From positions 1,426,001-1,490,000 of the forward strand of contig NZ_SOBN01000001.1 in assembly GCF_004365705.1 (NCBI RefSeq): a stretch of 64,000 nucleotides of DNA, written 5' to 3'. The position numbers were made by a program, and so were the translations under genes. The first letter of the stretch is position 1, and each line of letters opens with the position of its first letter. Source of the stretch: Streptomyces sp. 846.5 (GTDB lineage Bacteria > Actinomycetota > Actinomycetes > Streptomycetales > Streptomycetaceae). The notes below the pieces were generated by a model, which worked only from the letters and a program-made list of their open reading frames with translations, was not told where the DNA came from and did no database searches. Positions 52,301 to 61,340 of the stretch are shown here, one piece after another.

Positions 52301-55300
52301 TCAGTGGGACCGGGGGCCGGGTCTGCGACGGCGCGTGGGCCGCAGCCGCCGCCCGGTGATCGAGCTGAAGAGTTCGAGCGTCTCGGGTTCGTAGTCGAGG
52401 CATCCCAGGGCGTCGTTGACCTGGGCGAGCCGGGTGATGGTGGCCGCGACGCGGTCGCCCATCCCGGAGGTGGCGTACAGGCGGATCAGGCCGCGGTGCA
52501 GGATCTCGGCCTCGGGGACGGCCGCCAGCCCGCTGTGGAGCGCGGTCTCGCAGCCGATGGAATCGCCGGCGGCGAAGCGGCGTTTGGCCAGTTCGTGGGA
52601 GGCGTCGATGATCGCCGAGACCATGTCCTGGCGGTACGGTTCGGCCCAGGGGTAGAGGTGGTGCGATCCGGCGAAGGGGCCGCCGCGCACCAGGTCCAGC
52701 GCGCGGCGCAGCGCCGCGTCCTCGGCCGGGCCGCGGGCGTTCATGCCGTGCCGGTAGAGGTCCTGGAAGTCGGTCCAGTCGCAGGTCACGGCAGGGTGCA
52801 GGCGTCTGGCCGCGGGGTCGAGGTAGGGGGCTCCGCCGGGGGCGACGCCCAGCCAGTCACGCAGCCGCGACAGCGCGGCGGTGCGGATCTGCTGGGCTCT
52901 GCGGCCGACCGCGGCCGGTCGCTGGGCAGCGTAGGGGACGGGGTGGATCACCGCGTCCACCAGTCTGGGGTCGGGGTCCGGATGGGCCGCCAGCAGGGCG
53001 GCGAGGGCGGTCAGTTGGCTGGTGAGCGCGGGCTCGGCGAAGCCGGTGGCGCCGATCAGCCGCACCGGCCCGAGCAGCAGGATGCGCGGAGCCGGAGCCA
53101 GCGGCCAGCCGTCCTCGCCCAGGGGCGGGGAGCTCGTGTGCTGCTGCTCCTGCCCCGGCGGCTCCTGTGCGTTCTGCGCGTCCGCGGCCCGATGCGCCCT
53201 CAGGCCGGTGCTCAGCGCCGGGATCAGCCCGCCCCGGTGGCGCGCACCGGGCAGGTCCGGGTCGAGCAGGGGGACAGAGGTCGCCGAGGCGGGGGCACCG
53301 CCACCGGTGGCCCGGGAGCGGGTGGCCAGCACCGGGATGAGGAACGGGTCGTCCCGGTCGGGTTCGGCCTCCGGGTCGTGGCCGGTCCAGTCCGGCGCCG
53401 GCTCGTCGGCGGGGCGACGGCTGGTGGCGAGCAGGCTCAGCGCCGCCGCGTACTCGTCCTCTGTCAGCCGTTGCAGCTCGACGGCGTAGGGCAGCCCGTC
53501 GGGCGACCAGTGGTGGCCGGGACGGGCGTCGACATGCAGCCCGGGGCCGGGCGTCGCCGGGGTGACCGCAGCGACGCAGCGGTGTTCCGCTCCGGCCAGG
53601 GCCCGGCCCAGCTCTGCCAGTTGACCCTCAGTCAACCGACGGTCGGTGCAGAACAGGGCCGGCACCCAGAGCTCGGTGGCCACGCCCTGGGAGCGGGCCG
53701 CACTAGGATGAGCTACCTGACACTCCGTCAACGAGGCTTCCAGCGCTGTTCGGTGTTCGGCGAGGCCGGACAGGGCCTGGTCGACGCTGTCGCAGACGGC
53801 CATCCGGTCGCTGCCGAAGGCCTCGTCGGCCCCGGTGGGCCCGGACCGCCCCGGACTGCCGAGGGCGAACAGCCGCATCCGGTCCGCGAGCGGACTCGCC
53901 GCGAGCTCCGCCGCCAGGGCACGGCTGACGGCGGCGACCTCCTCCGGACTGCCGTCCAGATGAAGCTGCCGCACGCTCTCCAGGTCCACCAGGACGTGCA
54001 CCCCGTCGAGGGTCCGGCCGAGGGTGACCAGGGCGGGGTAGGGGGCCGGGACGTCGCGGGCCCGCTCAGGGGCGATCAGTTCGGCCTCGTCCGCGCGGCA
54101 GCGCCAGACCCGTCCGTCCGCAGCGGCCGCGAAGGGCGCGAGCGGCAGGGCCGGAGCCGCCAAGTGCAGATCGACGGTGCCGCCCGGGCGCAGGGTGACG
54201 GCGGTCAGCCGGGGCAGCTCGGCCCCGGTCTCCAGGCAGGTCATCCCGAGGGTGCGCAGCGTGCGGTCGAGCAGGTCCAGACTGGTCGGGTCGGCCACGG
54301 CCCGGAGGAACGCCTCGTACTGCTGCTCCTCGACGCCCGGCATGGGGATGCGTCGGCGCGGGGGTCTGCGGCGCTGCTGGCGCACGCGGTTGCGGACGAG
54401 CAGCCCGACCAGACCGGCGGCGAGGAGCGCGGCGGCGCCGAAGGCGGGCAGCCTGACCGGATCGCCGGTGTGCGGGGCGGCCGACGCGGGGGCCGCGGAG
54501 GTCTGTGCCGGTGACGCTGTCTCCTCGGGGACGGATCGGTGCGCGGCGGGGGTGCGGGCAGGGGTCGTCGAAGTCGGCGGCGCGGCAGGGTGCGCAGGGG
54601 CGGTCGCCCCCGGGAGTCTGAGCTGCTCCCCGGGCTGGATCACATCCGGGTCGGCGCCGATGACCTGCCGGTTGGCGGCATAGACGGACTCCCAGCCCCC
54701 GCTGACATGGTGCTCTGCAGCGATTCCGGTGAGCGTGTCGCCCTGCTGCACCGTCACCTTCGCCGAAGCGGCAGGCATGGCCAGCTGCCAGCCCGGCGAG
54801 AGCGGCGCGTCCGCCTGGAAGACCGCTCCGGTCGCGTCCATCACCCGCCCCTGGTTGAGCCGGGCTATCTCCTGCCAGCGGTCGCCACTGCCGAGCCGGG
54901 CCTCGGCGATGGACCACAGCGTCTCGGCCGGGCGGACGGCCCGGACGGTGTGGACCGTGTAGGCGGCAGCCGCAACGTTTCTTCCGGCGGCTCCGTTCGG
55001 CGCGACAACCGGCGGCGCCGTCGCCGAAACCGCCGCGACCGGCGTCGGGAGCGCCGCCGCGAGGGCACCTCCGGCCGGCAGCAGCGCGAACACCGCGCCG
55101 AGCAGCGCGGCGGCGGACCGCTGCGACCAGCCCAGCGCCGGGATACGGCGCGGGGCCCGCCCAGTGATCCGCGCCGCGAGCTCGACCAGCACGCCCAGCG
55201 CGAACGCCGCCCAGGCCAGCCAACCGATCGCGGCCAGCACCCAGACCAGCAGCTGTCCCTGATCGGGGGCTCTCAGCAGCGCGTCCAGCCCTCGCCCGGC

Positions 55301-55507
55301 GAACGGTCCACCGTCCCGGGCCAGCGCCAGCGTCCCGTACAGCAGCGCCAGCGGCAGCCCTGCCAGCAGCGCCGGCAGCAGAACCAGCCCGGCGCAGCCA
55401 CGCACCAGCGCCGATCGCCATCCGGGCAGCGCGCCGTGCCGCCGCCGCATCGTCCGCCTGGCGGCGGAGGCGGAGGCGGGAGCGGCGTCGCGCGACTGCG
55501 GGCCCAT
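52301..55507 (-). CDS. LysM-BTAD membrane protein (SARP-like C-terminal domain)
   Basis: 1068 residues. Helices near 30-55, 80-105 and 122-145 bring the chain outside. Two LysM-like modules follow (about 185-240, TVRAVRPAETLWSIAEARLG; and 245-295, VTVQQGDTLTGIAAEHHVSG). After a Pro/Ala linker there is another helix (about 375-395), then a long cytoplasmic region. That region ends in a bacterial transcriptional activator domain (about 890-1060: HPAVTCDWTDFQDLYRHG and TPR-like helices to FSSITGRR). This could link cell-wall contact to signalling. The ATG at 55507 follows GGGGGAGGG. It is the upstream gene of the Rpf hydrolase operon. Confidence 0.9.
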   Translation of the reverse strand: MGPQSRDAAPASASAARRTMRRRHGALPGWRSALVRGCAGLVLLPALLAGLPLALLYGTLALARDGGPFAGRGLDALLRAPDQGQLLVWVLAAIGWLAWAAFALGVLVELAARITGRAPRRIPALGWSQRSAAALLGAVFALLPAGGALAAALPTPVAAVSATAPPVVAPNGAAGRNVAAAAYTVHTVRAVRPAETLWSIAEARLGSGDRWQEIARLNQGRVMDATGAVFQADAPLSPGWQLAMPAASAKVTVQQGDTLTGIAAEHHVSGGWESVYAANRQVIGADPDVIQPGEQLRLPGATAPAHPAAPPTSTTPARTPAAHRSVPEETASPAQTSAAPASAAPHTGDPVRLPAFGAAALLAAGLVGLLVRNRVRQQRRRPPRRRIPMPGVEEQQYEAFLRAVADPTSLDLLDRTLRTLGMTCLETGAELPRLTAVTLRPGGTVDLHLAAPALPLAPFAAAADGRVWRCRADEAELIAPERARDVPAPYPALVTLGRTLDGVHVLVDLESVRQLHLDGSPEEVAAVSRALAAELAASPLADRMRLFALGSPGRSGPTGADEAFGSDRMAVCDSVDQALSGLAEHRTALEASLTECQVAHPSAARSQGVATELWVPALFCTDRRLTEGQLAELGRALAGAEHRCVAAVTPATPGPGLHVDARPGHHWSPDGLPYAVELQRLTEDEYAAALSLLATSRRPADEPAPDWTGHDPEAEPDRDDPFLIPVLATRSRATGGGAPASATSVPLLDPDLPGARHRGGLIPALSTGLRAHRAADAQNAQEPPGQEQQHTSSPPLGEDGWPLAPAPRILLLGPVRLIGATGFAEPALTSQLTALAALLAAHPDPDPRLVDAVIHPVPYAAQRPAAVGRRAQQIRTAALSRLRDWLGVAPGGAPYLDPAARRLHPAVTCDWTDFQDLYRHGMNARGPAEDAALRRALDLVRGGPFAGSHHLYPWAEPYRQDMVSAIIDASHELAKRRFAAGDSIGCETALHSGLAAVPEAEILHRGLIRLYATSGMGDRVAATITRLAQVNDALGCLDYEPETLELFSSITGRRLRPTRRRRPGPRSH

Positions 55508-55672
55508 GGCCCTCCCCCTCGGGCGCACCGACGCGGCACGCCTGCACCTAGAGTGACGCCTCGTCACTGTGATCGGTAGGGGACATGGCAGATCCATAGG
55601 TCACATCCGACCGTCGAACGGTGTTCTAGGATCAGGAGAGCGATCAACCGGAGCTTCGGAAGGGGCCTGCAC

Positions 55673-56305
55673 ATGGCGGACGGCACCGGTCCGACGGAGG
55701 TCACCTCGGCCGAGGAGCTGCGGGAACTGCTCGGCCCGCCCAGCGACCGCGACGCCGGAAAGGTCCGCACCCGCCTGCACGAGCACGACCGCGCCTGGCT
55801 CGCGGCCTCCCCGTTCTGTCTGCTCTCGACCTCGGGCGCGGACGGGAGTTGCGACACCTCGCCGAAGGGCGACCCGCCCGGCTTCACCCTGGTCCTGGAC
55901 GACACCACCATCGCCGTCCCCGAGCGCAAGGGCAATCGCAGGGCCGACAGCTTCCACAACGTCCTGCAGAATCCGCACGTCGGACTGCTCTTCCTGATCC
56001 CGGGCCGCGGCGACACCCTGCGCATCAACGGCCGGGCCCGGCTGGTACGCGAGGCGCCGTTCTTCGACCGGATGGCGGTGAAGGGCCAACGGCCGGTGCT
56101 GGCCCTGGTGGTGGACATCGACGAGGTCTTCTACCACTGCTCGAAGTCGTTTCTGCGCTCCGCGCTGTGGCGACCGGAGACCTGGGATCCGGAGTCCGCC
56201 CCGTCCCGGGCCAGGATCGCCAAGTCGATGGAGCGCCAGGACGAGCCGCTGGAGGAGCTGGAGCGCTACTACGGGCCGCAGTACGGCGGCGACCTCTACA
56301 GCTGA
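55673..56305 (+). CDS. pyridoxamine 5'-phosphate oxidase-family (FMN-binding split barrel) protein
   Basis: 210 residues with the FMN split-barrel fold: FCLLSTSGADGSCDTSPKGD, IAVPERKGNRRADSFHNVLQ, NPHVGLLFLIPGRGDTLRIN and the C-terminal CSKSFLRSALWRPETW. It matches the MSMEG_1061-type PPOX subfamily of actinobacteria, which bind FMN or F420; true pyridoxamine-phosphate oxidase activity is unlikely. ATG start. It converges on the Fsr-like transporter with a 10-bp overlap of the coding ends. Confidence 0.9.
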   Translation: MADGTGPTEVTSAEELRELLGPPSDRDAGKVRTRLHEHDRAWLAASPFCLLSTSGADGSCDTSPKGDPPGFTLVLDDTTIAVPERKGNRRADSFHNVLQNPHVGLLFLIPGRGDTLRINGRARLVREAPFFDRMAVKGQRPVLALVVDIDEVFYHCSKSFLRSALWRPETWDPESAPSRARIAKSMERQDEPLEELERYYGPQYGGDLYS

Positions 56306-57513
56306 GCCGGCCCATCACCGGCGGCCTCGGGTTGGCGCAGGAAGACCCCGAGCCCCAGGGCCACCAGCGGCACGGCGCAGATGACGGCCAACACCGCCTG
56401 CGGGCCGTGCGCGTCCGCGAGCACGCCGAAGGCCGGGGAGATCAGTCCGCCGATGCTGACGCTCAGGCCGAGGGTGACCCCGGCGGCGGTCCCGGGGCGT
56501 GCGGGCAGGTAGTCCTGCCCCAGCTTGACCAGCACCGCGAAGGGGATGTTCAGCGCGACCCCGGACAGCAGCGCGAACGGCAGCGGCAGCATCCCGCCCG
56601 GGGTCAGCCGCAGGCCGACCAGCAGCGGGACGGCCAGCACGGCGCCGAGCTGGACGGTGCGGACCATGCCGATCCGGTCGGCGATCCGCCCGCCGAGCAG
56701 GGTGCCCAGCACTCCCCCGCCCAGGAAGCAGGCCAACGCGGTCCCGGCCAGGGCACGGCCGGTGTGCAGCTCGCGCAGCCAGTACAGCTCGATGAAGGTG
56801 TTGACGCCGAAGAACGCGACCGAGCGGACCACTTCGATCGCGGTCAGCACCAGGAACGGGCTCCACTGGTCGCGGCCGGACCTCGCCGGGGCGCCCGCGG
56901 TGAGTTCGCCGTGCCTGCGGCGGTTCCGCAGCAGGGCGAAGGCCATCAGCACGGCCGGCGGGATGAACAGCGCGGTGGCGCCGACACCCCAGGCCACCAG
57001 CGCCGGGGTGGCCAGCACCGGGGCGAGGAAGAAGCCGACGCTGCCGCCTGCCGCGAAGATGCTCATCGCACCGGCGCTGTCGCCGGCCGCCTCCCGCGCC
57101 GAGCGCCCGGCGGCGGGGTGGAACATGGCCACGCCGAGCCCGGAGAGCAGGATAAGCGTCCACACCGCCGGATACGTCGGAGCCAGGCCGGACAGCCCGA
57201 GCCCGACCCCGGCCAGGGCGACCCCGGCGGCCGCCAGCCAGCCGGGGCGCAGCCGGTCGACCAGGACCCCGATGAACGGCTGCGGCACCGAACTGCCCAG
57301 CGTGGCGGCCATGGTGAGCCCGGCGGCGGCGACGTAGCCGTAGTGCCGGTCCAGGACGAAGTAGGGCAGGCTCGCGGGCACCAGGCCCTGGTAGAGGTCG
57401 TCGACGGCATGGGCGGCGCCCCACAGGCGCATCCGCTGCCAGTTGGTCGCCCCTGCGCGGGGGTGCTGCTCAGCGGGCCGGGAGGAACGGGTTGAGCTGG
57501 GAGAACTCTGCAT
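56296..57513 (-). CDS. MFS transporter, Fsr (fosmidomycin resistance)-like
   Basis: 405 residues, about 12 helices. Typical Fsr-type stretches: AAHAVDDLYQGLVPASLPYF, FIGVLVDRLRPGWLAAAGVA, GVAMFHPAAGRSAREAAGD, and GGRIADRIGMVRTVQLGAVL. Probable drug or metabolite exporter. The ATG at 57513 faces an AraC-type regulator gene across 54 bp, so that regulator probably controls it. Confidence 0.92.
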   Translation of the reverse strand: MQSSPSSTRSSRPAEQHPRAGATNWQRMRLWGAAHAVDDLYQGLVPASLPYFVLDRHYGYVAAAGLTMAATLGSSVPQPFIGVLVDRLRPGWLAAAGVALAGVGLGLSGLAPTYPAVWTLILLSGLGVAMFHPAAGRSAREAAGDSAGAMSIFAAGGSVGFFLAPVLATPALVAWGVGATALFIPPAVLMAFALLRNRRRHGELTAGAPARSGRDQWSPFLVLTAIEVVRSVAFFGVNTFIELYWLRELHTGRALAGTALACFLGGGVLGTLLGGRIADRIGMVRTVQLGAVLAVPLLVGLRLTPGGMLPLPFALLSGVALNIPFAVLVKLGQDYLPARPGTAAGVTLGLSVSIGGLISPAFGVLADAHGPQAVLAVICAVPLVALGLGVFLRQPEAAGDGPAQL

Positions 57514-57567
57514 GGAGCCAGGATTTCGCCGACACCCGAGTGCGGGCTACCGGTATCCTGCCTACAT

Positions 57568-58320
57568 ATGTCGGTAACCCGCCTTCATCTGCCCGGCCCG
57601 GACCGGAGGTCGCTCACCCACCGCGAACGGGTCGAGTGGCACGACCATGACGTCCACCAGCTGATCTACCCGAGGTCCGGGGTGCTCCAGGTGTCGACCG
57701 GTCTCGGTTCCTGGGTGGTGCCGCCGCACCGCGCGGTGTGGGTCCCGGCCGGAGTGCCGCATGCACACCAGGCGCACGGCCCCACCCAGATGTACAACCT
57801 GATCTTCGACGCCTCGGTCAACCCGCTACGGGTGGACCAGCCGACCGTGGTCGCGGTCGGCCCGCTGCTGCGCGAGGTCATCACCGCGCTGATCGAGGAC
57901 CAGGGCGCATCCGAGCAGGCACGGGCCAACCTGGAACAGGTCGCCCTGGACCAGCTGCGCCAGGTGCCGGCGCTTCCGCTGCACCTGCCCTCCCCGGCCG
58001 ACCCCCGGCTGCGGGACATCACCGAACTGCTGCTCGCCGACCCCGCCGACCCGCGCACCCTGGCCCAGTTCGGCGCCGCGATCGGGGCCGGCGAGCGCAC
58101 TCTCAGCCGACTGTTCCGCGAGCACACCGCGATGACCTTCCCGCAGTGGCGCACCCAACTGCGGCTGCACCACTCCCTCAAACTGCTGGCCGCCGGCGCC
58201 TCGGTCACCGCCACCGCCACGGCCTGCGGCTACAGCAGCACCAGCGCCTTCGTGGAGTCGTTCCGGCATGCCTTCGGCAGTACACCCGGACGCTACCGGC
58301 GCGCCGCCGAACGCTCCTGA
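57568..58320 (+). CDS. AraC-family regulator with cupin sensor domain
   Basis: 250 residues. An N-terminal cupin (HDHDVHQLIYPRSGVLQVST, PAGVPHAHQAHG) is followed by a double-HTH domain (about 150-250; AQFGAAIGAGERTLSRLFRE, TFPQWRTQLRLHHSLKLLAA and CGYSSTSAFVESFRHAFGST). It resembles regulators of neighbouring MFS exporters. Upstream of the ATG there is no Shine-Dalgarno; TATCCT lies about 10 bp before the start, so the mRNA may be leaderless. Confidence 0.92.
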   Translation: MSVTRLHLPGPDRRSLTHRERVEWHDHDVHQLIYPRSGVLQVSTGLGSWVVPPHRAVWVPAGVPHAHQAHGPTQMYNLIFDASVNPLRVDQPTVVAVGPLLREVITALIEDQGASEQARANLEQVALDQLRQVPALPLHLPSPADPRLRDITELLLADPADPRTLAQFGAAIGAGERTLSRLFREHTAMTFPQWRTQLRLHHSLKLLAAGASVTATATACGYSSTSAFVESFRHAFGSTPGRYRRAAERS

Positions 58321-58376
58321 AGCGTTCCGGCCCGTACGGACCCCCTGGAGCGCGGGGCGGCCTCCCGTCTGCTAAA

Positions 58377-58392
58377 ATTGGTCTATACCATA
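58377..58392. promoter_or_regulatory. DasR-responsive element (dre) before nagB
   Basis: The core TGGTCTATACCA (58379-58390) differs by one base from the palindromic dre core TGGTCTAGACCA bound by the Streptomyces aminosugar regulator DasR. It lies about 52 bp before nagB, matching the known DasR control of this gene. Confidence 0.8.
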
Positions 58393-58443
58393 ACTCTCTG
58401 GTGACTTCTCTTGTGACTATGCCTCGACTGTGATGGGACCAGC

Positions 58444-59226
58444 ATGGAAATTGTGATCGTTCCCGACGCCGCCGCCGGCGGCGAGCTCATCGCGGCGGCG
58501 ATCGCCGACCTGCTGACCCGCAAGCCCGACGCCCTGCTCGGCGTGGCCACCGGCTCCACCCCGCTGCCGATCTACCAGGCACTGGCGGGCAAGGTCCGCA
58601 GCACCGACCTGGACGTCAGCCGGGCCCGGATCTGCCAGCTGGACGAGTACGTCGGCCTGCCCAAGGGCCACCCCGAGTCCTACCGCTCGGTGGTGCTGCG
58701 CGAGGTCGTCGAGCCGCTGGGCCTGACCGAGTCCTCCTTCATGGGCCCGGACGGCAGCGCCGAGGACATCGCCGCCGCCTGCCTCGCCTACGACCAGGCA
58801 CTGGCCGCGGCCGGCGGCGTCGACCTGCAGCTGCTCGGCATCGGCACCGACGGTCACATCGGCTTCAACGAGCCCTGCTCCTCACTGGCCTCGCGCACCC
58901 GGATCAAGACGCTGACCGAGCAGACCCGGGTCGACAACGCGCGCTTCTTCAACAACCTGGACGAGGTCCCGCACCACGTCATCACCCAGGGCATCGGCAC
59001 CATCCTGGAGGCCCGCCACCTGGTGCTGCTGGCCACCGGCGAGGCCAAGGCCGACGCCGTCGCCCTCACCGTCGAGGGACCGGTCTCCGCTCTAGTGCCC
59101 GCCTCAGCACTGCAGCTGCACCCGCACGCGACCGTGGTCGTCGACGAGGCCGCCGCGTCCGGCCTCAAGCTGGCCGACTACTTCCGGGCGACCTGGGCGG
59201 CCAAGCCCAGCTGGCAGTCGATCTGA
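58444..59226 (+). CDS. nagB: glucosamine-6-phosphate deaminase
   Basis: Converts glucosamine-6-phosphate to fructose-6-phosphate and ammonium, feeding chitin-derived sugars into glycolysis. 260 residues. Motifs: GVATGSTPLPIYQAL (phosphate loop), ICQLDEYVGLPKGHPESYRS (catalytic Asp region), GIGTDGHIGFNEPCSS (Asp and His of the active site) and the lid region near 160-180. ATG start. A dre site upstream implies DasR repression, relieved by GlcN-6-P or GlcNAc-6-P. Confidence 0.97.
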   Translation: MEIVIVPDAAAGGELIAAAIADLLTRKPDALLGVATGSTPLPIYQALAGKVRSTDLDVSRARICQLDEYVGLPKGHPESYRSVVLREVVEPLGLTESSFMGPDGSAEDIAAACLAYDQALAAAGGVDLQLLGIGTDGHIGFNEPCSSLASRTRIKTLTEQTRVDNARFFNNLDEVPHHVITQGIGTILEARHLVLLATGEAKADAVALTVEGPVSALVPASALQLHPHATVVVDEAAASGLKLADYFRATWAAKPSWQSI

Positions 59227-59297
59227 CGGTTCCTCAACCGGCCGCCGCCACAGCACCACACCGCCACGCCGGCCCACACGGCCCTGCCCCGGACACC

Positions 59298-59317
59298 CCG
59301 GGCGGGGCACCGCCCGG
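59298..59317. terminator. hairpin terminator between nagB and the S41 peptidase
   Basis: Perfect 8-bp arms CCGGGCGG/CCGCCCGG with a GGCA loop, just before the stop of the convergent peptidase gene. Probably works in both directions; no T-run. Confidence 0.65.
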
Positions 59318-59318
59318 T

Positions 59319-60245
59319 TCAGGAGGCGGAGCTCGGTGCCGCCAGCGCCGTCAGCGCCTCGCGGTGGGCCCGGTCCAGGGCCTCGGCCGCCGGGACCTCG
59401 ATGTCGGGCTGCACCCCGACGCCCTCCCAGTCCGTCCCGGACACCGGGTTGACGGAGCGTCCGGTGGGGACGGTCGCCTCCAGGTGCGGGTGGACGGTGT
59501 AGCCCTCACGGGGATGGGCACCGCCCCGGCTGCGCTCGCCGACGACAACGGCACGGCCGAGCTGCTGCAGGTCGTAGGCCAGCTCCTCGGCGCCGGAGAA
59601 GCTGCTGCCGCTGGTCAGCACGTACAGGGGCTTGCTGCCGCCGAAGCGGGGCCCGGGAACGTAGGCCGGCGACCAGGACTGGGCGTAGCTGTCGCCGTCG
59701 CGCCAGTAGGTGGTGTTGACGTGGGTGGACTCGTCCAGCAGGTAGCCGCAGATGAAGGCGACGGTGTCCGGGCTGCCGCCGCGGGTACGGCGCAGGTCGA
59801 TGATCAGTGCCTCGGCGCAGGCGACCAGATTGAGCGCGGCACGCAGGGTCTCCCCGGTCGCACCGTCCTTCAGCGTCATCGGGAAGATGATCGGCGCCAG
59901 CTCCAACAGCGCCACCCCGCCGTCCAGCCGACGCACCAGCGGCACGCCGTTCATGGAACCGTCGGCCTCCCGGGTGATCTCGGCCAGCACCGCACCGCCC
60001 GGCTCCGCCGGGACCTCCTCCGCGTGGTACTGCAGCCGCAGGTGGCGGTCGCCGTTGACGGACTGCAGGTCCTCGGTGACCAGCGCGCCCAGCTCCTCGG
60101 CGATGCCGGCGGCACCGTAGTGGCCTGCGGCGAGCCGGTCGGCGAGCAGCGCGGACAGCTGCTCGGCGATGTCGGGGAAGACGTAGTGATCGGCTATCAG
60201 TTTGGCGGTTTCGGTGACGATCCGATCGGTGTCGAGCGCTGTCAT
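59319..60245 (-). CDS. S41-family peptidase (IRBP/CtpA-like)
   Basis: 308 residues. The N-terminal helical bundle (about 1-85; VTETAKLIADHYVFPDIAEQ) is followed by the S41 core: ALIIDLRRTRGGSPDTVAFI and the catalytic Ser in YVLTSGSSFSGAEELAYDLQ, with GERSRGGAHPREGYTVH after it. No PDZ domain and no signal, so it is probably cytosolic. Divergent from an ArsR-type gene across 102 bp that contains two palindromes. Confidence 0.9.
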   Translation of the reverse strand: MTALDTDRIVTETAKLIADHYVFPDIAEQLSALLADRLAAGHYGAAGIAEELGALVTEDLQSVNGDRHLRLQYHAEEVPAEPGGAVLAEITREADGSMNGVPLVRRLDGGVALLELAPIIFPMTLKDGATGETLRAALNLVACAEALIIDLRRTRGGSPDTVAFICGYLLDESTHVNTTYWRDGDSYAQSWSPAYVPGPRFGGSKPLYVLTSGSSFSGAEELAYDLQQLGRAVVVGERSRGGAHPREGYTVHPHLEATVPTGRSVNPVSGTDWEGVGVQPDIEVPAAEALDRAHREALTALAAPSSAS

Positions 60246-60277
60246 GGAGACTCCCCCGGGTGTGTTCCCGCTGCATT

Positions 60278-60295
60278 CCTGCTGTTGTCAGCAGG
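60278..60295. promoter_or_regulatory. palindrome 1 in the S41/arsR divergent region
   Basis: CCTGCTG-TTGT-CAGCAGG: perfect 7-bp arms with a 4-nt spacer, 33 bp upstream of the S41 peptidase start. It may be an operator for the neighbouring ArsR-type regulator. Confidence 0.5.
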
Positions 60296-60307
60296 AGTAG
60301 AGCACGC

Positions 60308-60328
60308 CTCTTGAAAAAGCGTCAAGAG
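60308..60328. promoter_or_regulatory. palindrome 2 in the S41/arsR divergent region
   Basis: CTCTTGA-N7-TCAAGAG: perfect 7-bp arms in the most AT-rich part of the intergenic region, 20 bp before the arsR-type start. Confidence 0.55.
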
Positions 60329-60347
60329 ACATAGACACTTAGGATCC

Positions 60348-60899
60348 ATGGAGCCCTTGCAGTCACGCGATCTGCCGCCCCCCGAGGAACTGCTCGAGGT
60401 CGACAGCGCGGTCCAGTTCAAAGCCCTCTCCCATCCGCTGCGGCAGCGACTGCTCTTCGCCCTCGCCCGCCGCGCCACCATGAGCCAACTCGCCACCGCA
60501 CTCGGCGCCCAGAAGGGCAACGTCGCCCACCACCTCCGCGTCCTGCGCGACGCCGGAATGGTCCGCGTCGTGGAGACCCGCCAGGTCCGGGGCGGAACCG
60601 AGCAGTACTACCAGCGCACCGCCCGCCGCATGACCTTCGCCGGCCACCAGGCCGCCGCGACCACCGCGATGTTCGGCGCGGTCGCCGAGGAACTCGACGA
60701 AGCCACCGGCGAACCACTGCTGATCCTCCGACACGTCCGCCTGACGGCAGCTCAGGCCAAGTACCTGAGCGCCGAGTTGGAGCACCTGGTGGAGAACGCC
60801 GAGGAAGCCGGAACCGACGAGGCCGTACACGGAGTGCTGGTCGCCCTGTACGCACAGGGACCGGCAGCGGACAGTCGGCGAGGTGGCCCGACCAGTTGA
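60348..60899 (+). CDS. ArsR-type winged-helix regulator
   Basis: 183 residues. HTH: FKALSHPLRQRLLFALARRA and SQLATALGAQKGNVAHHLRV, with the wing VETRQVRGGTEQYYQRTARR. The C-terminal half (about 95-183) is helical. It probably controls the divergent S41 peptidase and its own gene through the two palindromes between them. The next gene overlaps its stop (TTGA), so the two are co-translated. Confidence 0.9.
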   Translation: MEPLQSRDLPPPEELLEVDSAVQFKALSHPLRQRLLFALARRATMSQLATALGAQKGNVAHHLRVLRDAGMVRVVETRQVRGGTEQYYQRTARRMTFAGHQAAATTAMFGAVAEELDEATGEPLLILRHVRLTAAQAKYLSAELEHLVENAEEAGTDEAVHGVLVALYAQGPAADSRRGGPTS

Positions 60900-61333
60900 C
60901 CGAGCCCGCCTCTGCCTGGAACCCGGCCACCCCCGGCGTGCTCCGCCTGCCCTCGGGTCGGCTCGTCCGCGGTCGGGCCCTGCGCCGACCCCTCCCGACC
61001 GGACCCGTGCCCGACTTCGCGCTCTACCTGTTGGGCCGCCGGCCACCCCAGGTCGACTGGGAGGCGCGGTGGCTGCAGTGGCCCGACTTCCGACTACCCA
61101 CCGACCGTGAGGCAACCGCCGAGGCGCTGCGCGAGGCCTGGCGCCGAGCCGAGACGGAACGCGTCGAGATCGCCTGCGCCGGCGGCCAAGGCCGCACCGG
61201 CACCGCCCTGGCCTGCCTCGCCGTCCTCGACGGAGTCCCGGGGAGTGAAGCGGTCGACTACATCCGCACCCACTACGCCGCCGGCGCGGTGGAGACACCC
61301 TGGCAACGCGCCTTCGTCCGCCGCTTCGGCTAG
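60896..61333 (+). CDS. protein-tyrosine phosphatase-like protein
   Basis: 145 residues with the Cx5R signature IACAGGQGRTGTALACLAVL, the catalytic P-loop of Cys-based phosphatases, in a dual-specificity-like fold. A general-acid Asp is plausibly in QWPDFRLPTD. Many actinomycete genomes carry this short form; the substrate may be phosphoprotein or phosphoinositide. TTG start, overlapping the stop of the preceding regulator by 4 bp. Confidence 0.87.
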   Translation: MTEPASAWNPATPGVLRLPSGRLVRGRALRRPLPTGPVPDFALYLLGRRPPQVDWEARWLQWPDFRLPTDREATAEALREAWRRAETERVEIACAGGQGRTGTALACLAVLDGVPGSEAVDYIRTHYAAGAVETPWQRAFVRRFG

Positions 61334-61340
61334 GCAACCG

